The translations under genes and the position numbers were made by a program. A stretch of DNA of 64,000 bases from NCBI RefSeq assembly GCF_013186535.1, contig NZ_JABMCZ010000004.1, positions 1 through 64,000 on the forward strand, in the 5' to 3' direction. Each line of letters begins with the position of its first letter. The stretch's first letter is position 1. Source of the DNA: Nocardia terpenica. Its GTDB lineage: Bacteria > Actinomycetota > Actinomycetes > Mycobacteriales > Mycobacteriaceae. Of the stretch, positions 25,388-35,265 are shown one piece after another. The notes beneath the pieces are model-generated. The model made no database searches and was not told the DNA's origin. It saw nothing but the letters and a program-made list of their open reading frames with translations.

Positions 25388-27367
25388 GTGAGCGCAGACC
25401 GCATACGCAAGCTCGTCCCGGGCTTCATGGCAATTGTTCTCGTGGTGGTGATGTACTTTGTATCGGCCGCGCCGATCTGGGCGAGCGATGTCGACCGGAC
25501 CGCCGCCAGATACAAATTCAAGGAACTGTCCATTCCCCTTCCACCCGGTTACGACGACCAGCACATGAATACGGTGCGGCAGGTCAATCCCGCCTATCAG
25601 AAGATTCGGTCGTGGATTTCCTCGGTGGGGGCGTCGGTGGCGATCAACGACCTGACCGGGCACGGGCGCGCCGACGGCATGTGCATCGTCGACACCCGGA
25701 CCAATCAGGTGATCGTGACCTACGCGCCGACCGCGCCGCCGCAGGACCGGTTCACCCCGTTCGTGCTGAACGCCGCGCCGCTGCCGATGGATGACACCAT
25801 GGCCCCCACCGGCTGCACCCCGGGCGACTTCACCGGTGACGGCCGGATGGACCTGCTGATCACCTACTGGGGACGCACCCCGCTGCTGTTCCTGGCGAAG
25901 CCGGACGCGCAGACGCTGTCGCCGGACGCCTACCAGCCGCGAGAACTCATCCCCGCGAACTCCGCGGACGGCAAATACCATGGGCCGCGCTGGAATACCG
26001 ACGCCGTCACCGTCGGCGACTACGCGGGCACCGGGCATCCGGACATCATCGTCGGCAACTACTTCCCGGACTCCGACGTGCTCGACCCGCACGGCGAGAA
26101 CAACGTGCAGATGAACAACTCGCTGTCCAGCGCCAAGAACGGCGGCGGCGACCACGTGCTGCGCTGGATCGGCGCCACCGCGGGCCCGCAGCCGTCGGCG
26201 ACCTATGTCGAGGACCGCGACGCCATCCCGTTCGACGCCTCCACCGGCTGGACGCTGGCGCTCTCGTCGGCGGACCTGACCGGCAGCGGGCGCCCGGATC
26301 TGTACGTGGCCAACGACTTCGGGCACGGGCACCTGATGCACAACGTCTCCACGCCCGACCGCATCCGGTTCACCGAGGCGCGCGGGCAACGCCAGCCGAA
26401 CACGCCGAAGTCGTTCGTGCTCGGCAACGGCTCGTTCAAGGGCATGGGCGTCGACTTCGCCGACCTGAACGACAAGGGCCGCTTCGACATGGTGGTCAGC
26501 AATATCAGCACCGCCTGGGGCCTGGAGGAGAGCAACTTCGTCTGGGTCAACCAGGCCGCGAACCAGGCCGAGATGGCGAGCGACCTGGACAAGGGCCTCG
26601 CCCCGTTCGAGCAGCAGGCCCAGCAGTACGGGCTGGCGTGGACCGGCTGGTGCTGGGACGTGAAGATGGGCGACTTCCTCAACAACGGCAACCAGGACGT
26701 GGTGCAGACCGACGGCTTCGTCAAGGGCGACATCGACCGGTGGCCGTGGCTGCAGGAGATGGCCATGACCAACGACGACCTGCTGTCCAACCCGGCCATG
26801 TGGCCGAACGTGCAACCCGGTGACGACATCGCGGGCCACCAGGCGATGGCGTTCTACGCCAAGAACGCGAGCGGCAAGTACGTCAATATCAGCGACAAGC
26901 TCGGCATGGCCGTGCCGACGCCGACCCGCGCCGTCGCGACCGGCGACACCACCGGCACCGGCGCCCTCGACCTGGCGATCGCCCGCCAGTGGGGACCGCC
27001 CGCGTTCTACGCCAACGAATCGCCCGGCCGCGGTGACTATCTCGACCTGAACCTGTACCGGCCGATCATCGGCGGTACCCCGGGCACCGGCCTGACGGGC
27101 ATCGGCAGCCCGGCCTACGGCACCACGGTCGACATCACCACCGCCGACGGCCGCCATCAGATCTCTCAGCTCGACGGCGGCGGCGGGCACGGCGGGTTCC
27201 GCAGCTTCGGCGTCCATTTCGGACTCGGGGGAGACATGGGACCGGTCACCGCGCACCTGCAGTGGCACGACAACAACGGTCGGCTGCACGACCAGACCAC
27301 ACAACTGACCGCCGGCACGCACTCCCTCGTGCTGACCGACGGTATCCAGGAGGTTCCGAACCGATGA
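25388..27367 (+). CDS. unbV: Enediyne core protein UnbV (E4 family), FG-GAP/VCBS repeat and ASPIC/UnbV domain
   Basis: Start chosen at GTG 25388, which follows GGGAGAGGGGAG and gives 659 residues, the usual family length. A signal-anchor helix (MAIVLVVVMYFVSAAPIWA) near the N-terminus suggests export or membrane attachment. The body holds about seven calcium-binding-like repeats of the type DFTGDGRMDLLI, DYAGTGHPDIIV, DLTGSGRPDLYV and DTTGTGALDLAI, forming a beta-propeller. The C-terminal ASPIC/UnbV domain contains HGGFRSFGVHFGLG. This gene belongs to the conserved enediyne cassette (SgcE4-like) and its reaction is not established. It overlaps UnbU by ATGA. Confidence 0.93.
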   Translation: MSADRIRKLVPGFMAIVLVVVMYFVSAAPIWASDVDRTAARYKFKELSIPLPPGYDDQHMNTVRQVNPAYQKIRSWISSVGASVAINDLTGHGRADGMCIVDTRTNQVIVTYAPTAPPQDRFTPFVLNAAPLPMDDTMAPTGCTPGDFTGDGRMDLLITYWGRTPLLFLAKPDAQTLSPDAYQPRELIPANSADGKYHGPRWNTDAVTVGDYAGTGHPDIIVGNYFPDSDVLDPHGENNVQMNNSLSSAKNGGGDHVLRWIGATAGPQPSATYVEDRDAIPFDASTGWTLALSSADLTGSGRPDLYVANDFGHGHLMHNVSTPDRIRFTEARGQRQPNTPKSFVLGNGSFKGMGVDFADLNDKGRFDMVVSNISTAWGLEESNFVWVNQAANQAEMASDLDKGLAPFEQQAQQYGLAWTGWCWDVKMGDFLNNGNQDVVQTDGFVKGDIDRWPWLQEMAMTNDDLLSNPAMWPNVQPGDDIAGHQAMAFYAKNASGKYVNISDKLGMAVPTPTRAVATGDTTGTGALDLAIARQWGPPAFYANESPGRGDYLDLNLYRPIIGGTPGTGLTGIGSPAYGTTVDITTADGRHQISQLDGGGGHGGFRSFGVHFGLGGDMGPVTAHLQWHDNNGRLHDQTTQLTAGTHSLVLTDGIQEVPNR

Positions 27368-28374
27368 CCGCGACAGTCGAAAAGCAGGCGCCGGGCGCGC
27401 CCGCCCCGCAGCCGAGCCCCGCGGCGGCGAAGCCGCAACCCGTGAAGGATGTCCGGTATCTGGCCCTGCGCAACTTCGCGCTCTCGCTCAGCGTCTTCAA
27501 CATCTTCGGCTACACCCTGCTGGGGTTCGAGCAGCCCTGGCTGTGGCCGCTGATCGCGATGGCCACCGCGTACGTCACCGAGATCGTGTTCGAGGTGATC
27601 AGCGGGTGGGCGAACCGGCGCGCGCCGCGGTTCATGGGCAACGGTGTGCGCGGCATGTACGAGTTCCTGCTGCCCGCGCACATCACCGCCCTCGCGGTGA
27701 ACATGCTGCTGTACGCGAACAACCAGATCTGGCCGGTCATGTTCGGCGTCATCGTCGGTGTCGCGGGCAAATACATTCTGCAGGCGCCGGTCGCCGGGCG
27801 GATGCGGCACTACATGAACCCGTCCAATCTCGGTATCGCGGTGACGCTGCTGTGCTTCGGGTCGTGGATCAGCATCGCCCCGCCGTACGAGTTCACCGAG
27901 AACGCCAACACCTTCTTCCGGGTGATGATCCCGATCGTGCTCACCACCGCGGGCACGGTCATCAACGCCATGCTGACCCGGAAGGTGCCGCTGATCGTCG
28001 GCTGGATGGGCGGTTTCGCCATTCAGGCGTTCGTGCGGCACTGGATCTGGCACGTGTCGCTGTTCTCGGCGCTGGGCGTGATGACCGGCGTGGCGTTCGT
28101 GCTGTTCACCAACTACATGATCACCGACCCCGGCACCACGCCGTTCAAGGCGCGGCCGCAGTTCGTCTTCGGCGCGTCGCTGGCCGTCATCTACGCGGTG
28201 CTCATGCTGTTCAACGTCGTCTACACGCTGTTCTTCGCCACCGCGATCCTGTGCGCGATCCGCGGACTCGGTTGGTGGGCAGTGCATTTGATGAAGCGGT
28301 CCCGGGCGGCGCGGTCGACGGCGTCGGCCACCCTGGTGACCGAACGCAAGGATATGGGGGTGGTCGCGGCATGA
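27364..28374 (+). CDS. unbU: Enediyne core membrane protein UnbU (E5 family)
   Basis: A 336-residue membrane protein from ATG 27364, inside the UnbV stop. After a proline/alanine-rich N-terminus it has about eight to nine hydrophobic helices (for example ALGVMTGVAFVLFTNYMITDP). FMGNGVRGMYEFLLPAHITALAVNMLLY and HYMNPSNLGIAVTLL are typical of UnbU/SgcE5 proteins, which are distantly like NqrB/RnfD subunits. The family is always found with UnbV and PksE and its role is unknown. Coupled by ATGA to PksE. Confidence 0.93.
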   Translation: MTATVEKQAPGAPAPQPSPAAAKPQPVKDVRYLALRNFALSLSVFNIFGYTLLGFEQPWLWPLIAMATAYVTEIVFEVISGWANRRAPRFMGNGVRGMYEFLLPAHITALAVNMLLYANNQIWPVMFGVIVGVAGKYILQAPVAGRMRHYMNPSNLGIAVTLLCFGSWISIAPPYEFTENANTFFRVMIPIVLTTAGTVINAMLTRKVPLIVGWMGGFAIQAFVRHWIWHVSLFSALGVMTGVAFVLFTNYMITDPGTTPFKARPQFVFGASLAVIYAVLMLFNVVYTLFFATAILCAIRGLGWWAVHLMKRSRAARSTASATLVTERKDMGVVAA

Positions 28375-31300
28375 GTGTGCAGCGAATCGCGGTCGTCGGC
28401 ATGGCCTGCCGCTATCCGGACGCCGAATCGCCCGGCCAGCTGTGGGAGAACGTCCTCGCCGGGCGGCGCGCCTTCCGGAGGCTGCCCGACGAGCGGATGC
28501 GGGCCGAGGACTACTACTCGCCGGACCCGTCCGCGCCGGACCGGTTCTACTCGTCGAAGGCCGCCGTCATCGACGGCTGGGAATTCGACCGGGTGCAGTA
28601 CCGGATCGCGGGCAGCACCTACCGATCCACGGATCTGGTGCACTGGCTGGCCCTGGACACCACGGCCCGGGCCCTCGAGGACGCCGGATTCCCCGGCGGT
28701 GCGGGCCTGCCCCGGGAGAGCACCGGGGTGATCATCGGCAACACCCTCACCGGCGAATTCAGCCGCGCGAACGTGCTGCGGCTGCGGTGGCCCTACGTGC
28801 GCCGCACCGTCGGAGCGGCGCTGCGCGAACAGGGTTGGGACGACGCGCGACTCACCGCGTTCCTGGACAGCCTCGAGGCCCGCTACAAGCAGCCGTTCCC
28901 GCCGATCGACGAGGACACCCTCGCCGGGGGCCTGGCCAACACCATCTCCGGCCGGATCTGCAACTACTTCGATTTCAACGGCGGCGGCTACACGGTGGAC
29001 GGCGCCTGCTCCTCGTCGCTGCTGTCCACGGCCACCGGCTGCAACGCGCTGGTCAGCGGCCAGCTGGAGGTGGCGGTCGTCGGCGGCGTCGACCTGAGCA
29101 TCGACCCGTTTGAGGTCATCGGTTTCGCCAAGACCGGCGCGCTGGCCACCTCGGAAATGAAGGTGTACGACCGCAATTCGAACGGCTTCTGGCCGGGCGA
29201 GGGCTGCGGGGTGCTGGTCCTGATGCGCGACGAGGACGCGGTGCGGCGCGGGTTGCATCGGTACGCCACCATCGCCGGGTGGGGCTACTCCTCCGACGGT
29301 AAGGGCGGAATCACCCGGCCGGAGGCCGACGGTCACCGGCTGGCCCTGCAACGCGCCTATGCGGCAGCCGGATTCGGCATCGACACGGTCGGCTACCTGG
29401 AGGGCCACGGCACCGGCACCGCGGTCGGCGACGCGACCGAGCTGCGCGCGTTCGGCGGGGCGCGCCGCGCCGCGGGCAGCGACCGGGCCGCGCCGATCGG
29501 CACCATCAAGGGCAATATCGGGCACACCAAGGCCGCGGCCGGGGTGGCGGGCCTGATCAAGGCGATCCAGGCGGTGCGCCACCAGATCGTCCCGCCCACG
29601 ACCGGCACCGTCGACCCGCATCCCGAGCTCACCGGCGAGGATCCCGCGCTGCGGGCGCCCGTCACGGCGGAGCTGTGGCCCGCGGATCTGCCGGTGCGCG
29701 CGGGGGTTTCGTCGATGGGCTTCGGCGGCATCAACGCCCACGTGGTGGTCGAGCACGCGGACGGGGTGCGGCCGGTCGAGCTGGACGAGACCACCGCCCG
29801 GCTGGCGCGGTCCCGGCAGGACCGGGAGTTGCTGCTGCTCGACGCCGACGACACGGCCGAGTTGCGCGGCAAGGTGACGCGGCTGGTCGGCCTGTCCGCC
29901 AAGCTGTCCTACGCCGAACTGGCCGACCTCGCCGCGACGCTGCACGGCGAGCTCGCCGGGCGGCGGATCCGCGCGGCGGTCGTCACCGGTGCCCCGGAGG
30001 ACGCCGAGCGCAAGTTCACCAGGCTGTTGAGCCTGCTGGACAACGGGATTCGGTCGGTGATCGACGCCGACAGCGGCCTGTTCCTCGGGGACGCGACGGG
30101 CGATCCGAGGATCGGCTTCCTGTTCCCCGGGCAGGGCGCGGGACGGCGCGGCGACGGCGGCGCGATGCGGTATCGGTTCCCGCGGGTGGACGAGTTGTAT
30201 CGGACGCATCGCCAGGCGACCGACGGCGATCTGGTCGCGACCGCGGTCGCGCAGCCGCGCATCGTCACCTCCTCGCTCGCGGGTCTGCGGGTGCTGGCCG
30301 ATCTCGGCATCGAGGCATCGGCGGCGGTCGGGCACAGCCTCGGCGAGCTGACGGCCCTGCACTGGGCGGGCGCCATGGACGAGGAGGCGGTGCTCGACGT
30401 CGCGGCGGCCCGGGGCGCGATCATGGCGGAGGCCAGTGAGGGCGGCGGCACCATGGCCGGGATCGCCGCGGCCCCCGAGGCGGTGCGCCCGCTGCTGGAC
30501 GGCGAGCGCGTGGTGATCGCGGGATACAACAGCCCGCAGCAGACGGTGGTGTCCGGCCCGGTCGACGCGGTCGAGCGGGTGTGCGCCCGCGCGGCGGTGC
30601 TGAACCTGGCGACCATGCGGATCTCGGTCTCGCACGCGTTCCACTCCGAACTGGTGGCGCCTGCGGCGACCGCGCTGCGGGAGTACCTGGGGCGGCACGA
30701 GTTTCGGCCGCTGGCCCGGCGCATGGTGTCCACGGTCACCGCGGACACCCTGCCGCCGGAGGTCGACGTGCCCGCCCTGCTGGCGCGGCAGGTGCTGGAC
30801 CCGGTCCGCTTCACCGAGGCCGTCGCCGCCATGGCGGAACAGGCCGATCTGCTGCTGGAGGTCGGGCCGGGCCGGGTGCTCGGCCGGCTCGCCGGTGAGA
30901 TCGCGCCCGCCGTGCCGGTGATTTCGATGGAGACGGACGGTCTTTCGCTGTCCGGCCTGCTGCACGCGGTGGCCGCGGCCTATGTGCTCGGCGCGCCGGT
31001 GCGCACCGGCGCGCTGTACCGCGAGCGGTTCACCCGGCCGCTGCCGCTGGACAAGGAGTTCCGCTTCTTCGCCAGCCCCGCCGAATCCGCGCCCACCGAC
31101 GATCTCGGCGCACACGCGACCGTGCCGGACGCGGCGCCGAACGCCGAAAGCGGTGCCCCGCAGGGCCGCTCGGGTTCGGCGGCGAGCAGTATCGAGGTGC
31201 TCCGGCGGCTCGCCGCCGAGCGGGCCGAGCTGCCGCTGGACGCGGTGCGTCCCGACAGTCAGCTGCTCGACGAGCTGCACCTGAGCTCGATCACGGTGGG

Positions 31301-34208
31301 CCAGATCGTGAATCAGGCCTCCACCGAACTCGGGCTGGCGCCGCCGGTGGCGACGTCGACCTACGCCACCGCGACCCTGACCGAACTGGCCGACATGCTG
31401 AATCAGTTGGGGGACACCGCGATCGGCGCGGACGCGCACCGACCGGACGCCGCGCAGGGCGTCGCGCCGTGGGTGCGGGCCTTCGCGGTCGACCTGGTCC
31501 CGGCCGAAACACCCACGGCGACAGCGTCACCCGCCGACGGCGAGTGGCGGCTGTTCGCGACCGACGGTCATCCCGTCGCGGCCGCCCTGCTGGATGGGTT
31601 GCGGTCCGCGCGGCTGGGCAGCGGTGTGCTGCTGTGCCTGCCGCACGACACCGACGACCGGCACGTGCCCGTGATGCTGGCCGCGGCGCGCGCCGCGCTC
31701 GACATCGACGGCGCCGCACGGTTCGTGGTGGTGGGGGACCGGCGCGGGGCCGCGGGCCTGGCCAAGACCCTGCACCTGGAGACGCCGCGGATCGACACCA
31801 CGGTGCTCACCGTGGCGCTGACCGCGGGCCCCGTCGCCCCGGATCTGGTCGCCGCGCTGGTCGCGGATGTGGCCGCCACCAACGGTTTTCGCGAGGTGCA
31901 CTACGACCGGGCCGGACACCGGCGGGTGCCGATCCTGCGCCCGCTCACGCTGCCCGCCGCCGCGGGCTCCCCGCTCACCGCGCAGGACGTGCTGCTGGTG
32001 ACCGGCGGCGGCAAGGGCATCACCGCGGAATGCGCGCTGGCGCTGGCCCAAGACTCCGGCGCCTCGATCGGCCTGCTCGGCCGCTCGGACCCGACGACCG
32101 ATCGCGAACTCGCCGCCAACCTGGCACGGATGGCGGCGGCCGGGGTCGAACACCGTTACGTCCGTGCCGATGTCACGGCCCCGGAGCAGGTGAAGGCCGC
32201 GGTCGACGACATCCGCCGGACGCTGGGCCCGGTCACCGCCGTGCTGCACGGCGCGGGCCGCAACGAACCGCGCGCGCTCGCCGACCTCGACGAGGACTCC
32301 TTCCGGCGGACCCTGGCGCCGAAGATCACCGGATTGGAGACGGTGCTCGCCGCGACCGATCCGGCCACACTGCGCCTGCTGGTGACCTTCGGCAGCATCA
32401 TCGGCCGCGCGGGCCTGCGCGGCGAGGCCGACTACGCCACGGCCAACGACTGGCTGACCGAGCTGACCCGCCGCGTCGGCGCGGACCACCCGAACTGCCG
32501 GTGCCTGGCGCTGGAATGGTCGGTGTGGTCCGGGGCCGGGATGGGCGAGCGGCTCGGCGTGCTGGAATCGCTGATCCGGGAAGGCATTTCGCCGATCCCG
32601 GTGGAGGACGGCATCGATATCGTGCGGCGGGTCCTCGCCGATCCGCAGGCGCCCGCATCGATGGTGGTCATGGGTCGCGCGGAGGGACTGCCGACGGTCG
32701 CGTTCGAGCGCTCGGACCTGCCCCTGCTGCGCTTCCTGGACCGGCCGCAGGTGCACTACCCGGGCGTCGAACTGGTCGTGGACACCGAGCTGTCCGCGGG
32801 CGGTGACCTGTATCTGACCGATCACCTGCTCGACGGCGACCTGCTGTTCCCGGCGGTGTTCGGCATGGAGGCGATGGCTCAGGCGGCGGTGGCGCTCACC
32901 GGCGACCGCGGCGCACCGGTCCTGGAGGACCTGCGTTTCCTGCGGCCGATCGTGGTGCCGGTGGGCGCCGCGACCACGATCCGGGTCGCCGCGCTGGTCA
33001 CCGGCCCGGACACGGTGGAGGCGGTGATTCGCAGCAGCGACACCGGATTCCAGGCCGACCACTTCCGGGCCACCCTCCGCTTCCCGGGGGAGATCCCGGC
33101 CGCGTCGCGCGACCGCTCCGGCACGTCCGGTCTGCTCCCGGTGGATCCGGGGCGCGACCTCTACGGCCCGGTGTTGTTCCAGGGCAAGCGATTCCAGCGG
33201 CTGATCGGCTACCGGCAGCTCGCCGCGACCAGCTGTGTCGCCGAGATCGCCAATGTGCCGGTGGAACCGTGGTTCGCCGCCTTCCTGTCCGGCGATCTCG
33301 TGCTCGGCGACCCGGGCACGCGGGACTGCGTCATGCACTCCATCCAGTGCTGCGTCCCCGACGCGACGCTGCTGCCCACCGCCGTCGAACGGCTGTACCC
33401 GGCCGATCCCGGCGCGAGCAAGGGCTGGGAGTCGGTGACCACGCACGCGGTCGAGCGTTTCCGCGACGGCGACACCTACGTCTACGACGTGGACGTGCGC
33501 GATCCGTCCGGGCGCACGGTGGAGCGCTGGCAGGGCCTGCGGTTGCAGGCGGTCCGCAAACGCGACGGCGGCGGCCCCTGGCTGCCGGTGCTGCTCGGCC
33601 CCTACCTGGAACGCCGCACCGGCGACGTGCTGCCCACCGCGCTGCGGTGTGTGGTGTGGCCGGACCGCACGGGTCGCGGCAACGGCGCGGGCGCCCGGCG
33701 CGAGCGGACGGCGCTGGCCGCGGACTTCGCGCTGGGCGGCCGGTCCGGGCTGCGCTACCGGCCCGACGGGAAACCCGAAATCGACGGTGCGGCAACGATA
33801 TCCGCATCGCACGGGGCGGGCATGACCTTCCTGGTGGTGTCGGCGCGCGGCGGCGCGGTCGGCTGCGATGTCGAGGTGGCGGCGCGGCGCTCGGCCGCCG
33901 AATGGGAAAAACTGCTCGGCCCCGACCAGTTCGCGCTGGCCCGCCTGCTGGCGCGCGAGCACGACGAGGAGCTGACGGTCGCCGCGACCCGGGTGTGGGG
34001 CGCCGTCGAATGCCTGCGCAAGAACGGGCGCGCGCGCATCGAGCCGGTCACCGCCGACGGGCCCGCGCCCGGCCGGTGGGTGCTGCTGCGCTCGGGCGCG
34101 ACCCGCATCGCCACCTTCCCCACCACGGTGCACGACCTGGCCGAGCCCGTGGTGTTCACCCTGCTCACCGCCCCGGCCGACAGCGTGCCGGGGCCGACGG
34201 ACGACTGA
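28371..34208 (+). CDS. pksE: Iterative enediyne polyketide synthase PksE (KS-AT-ACP-KR-DH-PPTase)
   Basis: A 1945-residue megasynthase from ATG 28371 (overlapping the UnbU stop), the length expected for enediyne PKSs. KS: active Cys213 in VDGACSSS, with GHGTGTAVGD and GNIGHTKAAAG for the histidines. AT: Ser656 in GHSLGE. ACP: LHLSSI with the probable phosphopantetheine Ser972 or 973. KR: TGGGKGI near residue 1211 and DYATAND. DH: His1485 in DHLLDGDLLFPA. C-terminal PPTase: CDVEV with Asp1833 and Glu1835, then ATRVWGAVECLRKNG. It builds the linear polyene precursor with UnbU, UnbV and TEBC. Nine- or ten-membered product class needs a phylogeny. Confidence 0.97.
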   Translation: MSVQRIAVVGMACRYPDAESPGQLWENVLAGRRAFRRLPDERMRAEDYYSPDPSAPDRFYSSKAAVIDGWEFDRVQYRIAGSTYRSTDLVHWLALDTTARALEDAGFPGGAGLPRESTGVIIGNTLTGEFSRANVLRLRWPYVRRTVGAALREQGWDDARLTAFLDSLEARYKQPFPPIDEDTLAGGLANTISGRICNYFDFNGGGYTVDGACSSSLLSTATGCNALVSGQLEVAVVGGVDLSIDPFEVIGFAKTGALATSEMKVYDRNSNGFWPGEGCGVLVLMRDEDAVRRGLHRYATIAGWGYSSDGKGGITRPEADGHRLALQRAYAAAGFGIDTVGYLEGHGTGTAVGDATELRAFGGARRAAGSDRAAPIGTIKGNIGHTKAAAGVAGLIKAIQAVRHQIVPPTTGTVDPHPELTGEDPALRAPVTAELWPADLPVRAGVSSMGFGGINAHVVVEHADGVRPVELDETTARLARSRQDRELLLLDADDTAELRGKVTRLVGLSAKLSYAELADLAATLHGELAGRRIRAAVVTGAPEDAERKFTRLLSLLDNGIRSVIDADSGLFLGDATGDPRIGFLFPGQGAGRRGDGGAMRYRFPRVDELYRTHRQATDGDLVATAVAQPRIVTSSLAGLRVLADLGIEASAAVGHSLGELTALHWAGAMDEEAVLDVAAARGAIMAEASEGGGTMAGIAAAPEAVRPLLDGERVVIAGYNSPQQTVVSGPVDAVERVCARAAVLNLATMRISVSHAFHSELVAPAATALREYLGRHEFRPLARRMVSTVTADTLPPEVDVPALLARQVLDPVRFTEAVAAMAEQADLLLEVGPGRVLGRLAGEIAPAVPVISMETDGLSLSGLLHAVAAAYVLGAPVRTGALYRERFTRPLPLDKEFRFFASPAESAPTDDLGAHATVPDAAPNAESGAPQGRSGSAASSIEVLRRLAAERAELPLDAVRPDSQLLDELHLSSITVGQIVNQASTELGLAPPVATSTYATATLTELADMLNQLGDTAIGADAHRPDAAQGVAPWVRAFAVDLVPAETPTATASPADGEWRLFATDGHPVAAALLDGLRSARLGSGVLLCLPHDTDDRHVPVMLAAARAALDIDGAARFVVVGDRRGAAGLAKTLHLETPRIDTTVLTVALTAGPVAPDLVAALVADVAATNGFREVHYDRAGHRRVPILRPLTLPAAAGSPLTAQDVLLVTGGGKGITAECALALAQDSGASIGLLGRSDPTTDRELAANLARMAAAGVEHRYVRADVTAPEQVKAAVDDIRRTLGPVTAVLHGAGRNEPRALADLDEDSFRRTLAPKITGLETVLAATDPATLRLLVTFGSIIGRAGLRGEADYATANDWLTELTRRVGADHPNCRCLALEWSVWSGAGMGERLGVLESLIREGISPIPVEDGIDIVRRVLADPQAPASMVVMGRAEGLPTVAFERSDLPLLRFLDRPQVHYPGVELVVDTELSAGGDLYLTDHLLDGDLLFPAVFGMEAMAQAAVALTGDRGAPVLEDLRFLRPIVVPVGAATTIRVAALVTGPDTVEAVIRSSDTGFQADHFRATLRFPGEIPAASRDRSGTSGLLPVDPGRDLYGPVLFQGKRFQRLIGYRQLAATSCVAEIANVPVEPWFAAFLSGDLVLGDPGTRDCVMHSIQCCVPDATLLPTAVERLYPADPGASKGWESVTTHAVERFRDGDTYVYDVDVRDPSGRTVERWQGLRLQAVRKRDGGGPWLPVLLGPYLERRTGDVLPTALRCVVWPDRTGRGNGAGARRERTALAADFALGGRSGLRYRPDGKPEIDGAATISASHGAGMTFLVVSARGGAVGCDVEVAARRSAAEWEKLLGPDQFALARLLAREHDEELTVAATRVWGAVECLRKNGRARIEPVTADGPAPGRWVLLRSGATRIATFPTTVHDLAEPVVFTLLTAPADSVPGPTDD

Positions 34209-34211
34209 ATC

Positions 34212-34694
34212 ATGGAACCGTATTACGAACTCCGCCACCGGGTCGGCTTCGAGGAGACCAACCTCGTCGGCAATGTCTACTATGTCAACTACCTGCGCTG
34301 GCAGGGCCGGTGCCGGGAGATGTTCCTGCTGGAGAAGGCGCCCGACGTGCTCGCCGAGATCCAGGACGACCTGAAACTGTTCACCCTCGCGGTCGACTGC
34401 GAATTCTTCGCCGAGATCACCGCATTCGACGAGCTGTCGATCCGGATGCGGCTCGAGGAGCTGACCCAGACCCGGATCGGCTTCGCCTTCGACTACGTGC
34501 GGCTGCGCGACGGCGGCGAGGAACTCGTGGCGCGCGGTCGGCAGCGGGTGGCGTGCATGCGCGGCCCGAACACCGACACCAAACCGGCCCGGGTGCCGGA
34601 GTCGCTGCGGGCCGCCCTCGAGCGGTACGCGGTGACCCCGGCGGACACCGGCCGAGGGCGGCAGCCGGTCCCCATCAACGGCAAGGTCGGCTAG
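34212..34694 (+). CDS. Enediyne thioesterase TEBC (E10 family), hotdog fold
   Basis: A 160-residue single-domain hotdog thioesterase starting 3 bp after the PksE stop. The signature FEETNLVGNVYYVNYLRWQGRCREMFL matches SgcE10/CalE7-type enzymes, including the Asn-Tyr segment around the active site, and FFAEITAFDELSIRMRLEEL forms the central strands. It releases the polyene from the PksE ACP. Placement directly after PksE is the conserved arrangement in known clusters. Confidence 0.95.
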   Translation: MEPYYELRHRVGFEETNLVGNVYYVNYLRWQGRCREMFLLEKAPDVLAEIQDDLKLFTLAVDCEFFAEITAFDELSIRMRLEELTQTRIGFAFDYVRLRDGGEELVARGRQRVACMRGPNTDTKPARVPESLRAALERYAVTPADTGRGRQPVPINGKVG

Positions 34695-34696
34695 CC

Positions 34697-35200
34697 ATGA
34701 CGACGGTCGATCACACCTCGAGCCGCGAACTGCGGGACGTGTTCGGCATGTTCGCCACCGGCATCACCCTGGTGACGGCCACCGGCGACACCCCCCGCGG
34801 CATGACCGCCAACGCGTTCACCTCGGTCTCGATCGACCCGCCGCTGATCCTGATCTGCGTGAGCCGATCGGCGACCATGCATCGGGTCATCCAGGACTGC
34901 GGCGCCTTCGCGGTGTGCGTGCTCGGCGCCGGGCAGGAGCAGGTGGCCCGGCACTTCGCCGACCGCGGCAGGCCCAGGGGCGAGCGGGAATTCGATATCG
35001 TCGAGTGGGTGCCCGGCAGGCACACCGGGGTGCCGGTGGTGATCGGCAGCCTGGCCTGGCTCGAATGTCGGCTCACCGAGGTGTACGCGGGCGGCGACCA
35101 TTCGATCTTCCTCGGGCAGGTGCTCGACAGCGGCCGCGACCCCGACGGGGACGCCCTGCTGTTCTACGGCGGCGTCTTCCAGCGGATCAAACCCGCGTAG
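34697..35200 (+). CDS. Flavin reductase (E6-like, FMN-binding split barrel)
   Basis: A 167-residue protein from ATG 34697, 2 bp after the TEBC stop. FGMFATGITLVTATGD, GMTANAFTSVSIDPPLILICVSR and a C-terminal GDALLFYGGVFQRI are typical of the HpaC/SgcE6 family of short flavin reductases. They supply reduced flavin to two-component monooxygenases. The two acyl-CoA-dehydrogenase-fold monooxygenases at 4868 and 8864 are the likely clients. It is last in the operon before a strong hairpin terminator. Confidence 0.93.
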   Translation: MTTVDHTSSRELRDVFGMFATGITLVTATGDTPRGMTANAFTSVSIDPPLILICVSRSATMHRVIQDCGAFAVCVLGAGQEQVARHFADRGRPRGEREFDIVEWVPGRHTGVPVVIGSLAWLECRLTEVYAGGDHSIFLGQVLDSGRDPDGDALLFYGGVFQRIKPA

Positions 35201-35223
35201 CGCCACCGCGATTCGCGCACAAC

Positions 35224-35251
35224 GAGAGGGCCGGGTGAACCCGGCCCTCTC
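35224..35251. terminator. Strong bidirectional hairpin terminator
   Basis: GAGAGGGCCGGGT (35224-35236) pairs perfectly with ACCCGGCCCTCTC (35239-35251), leaving a 2-nt loop. It lies between the convergent flavin reductase and P450 genes and so can end both the enediyne core operon and the leftward operon. No T-run follows on the plus strand. Confidence 0.88.
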
Positions 35252-35265
35252 CGTTGGATATTCGA

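Noticed and set aside
27543..28370. Upstream extension of the PksE frame by 276 codons
   Set aside because: This part lies inside UnbU in another frame and has shadow composition; the KS begins at ATG 28371.
28221..31439. Reverse-strand open frame of over 1000 codons opposite PksE
   Set aside because: Antisense shadow of the KS-AT region; no protein-like features.
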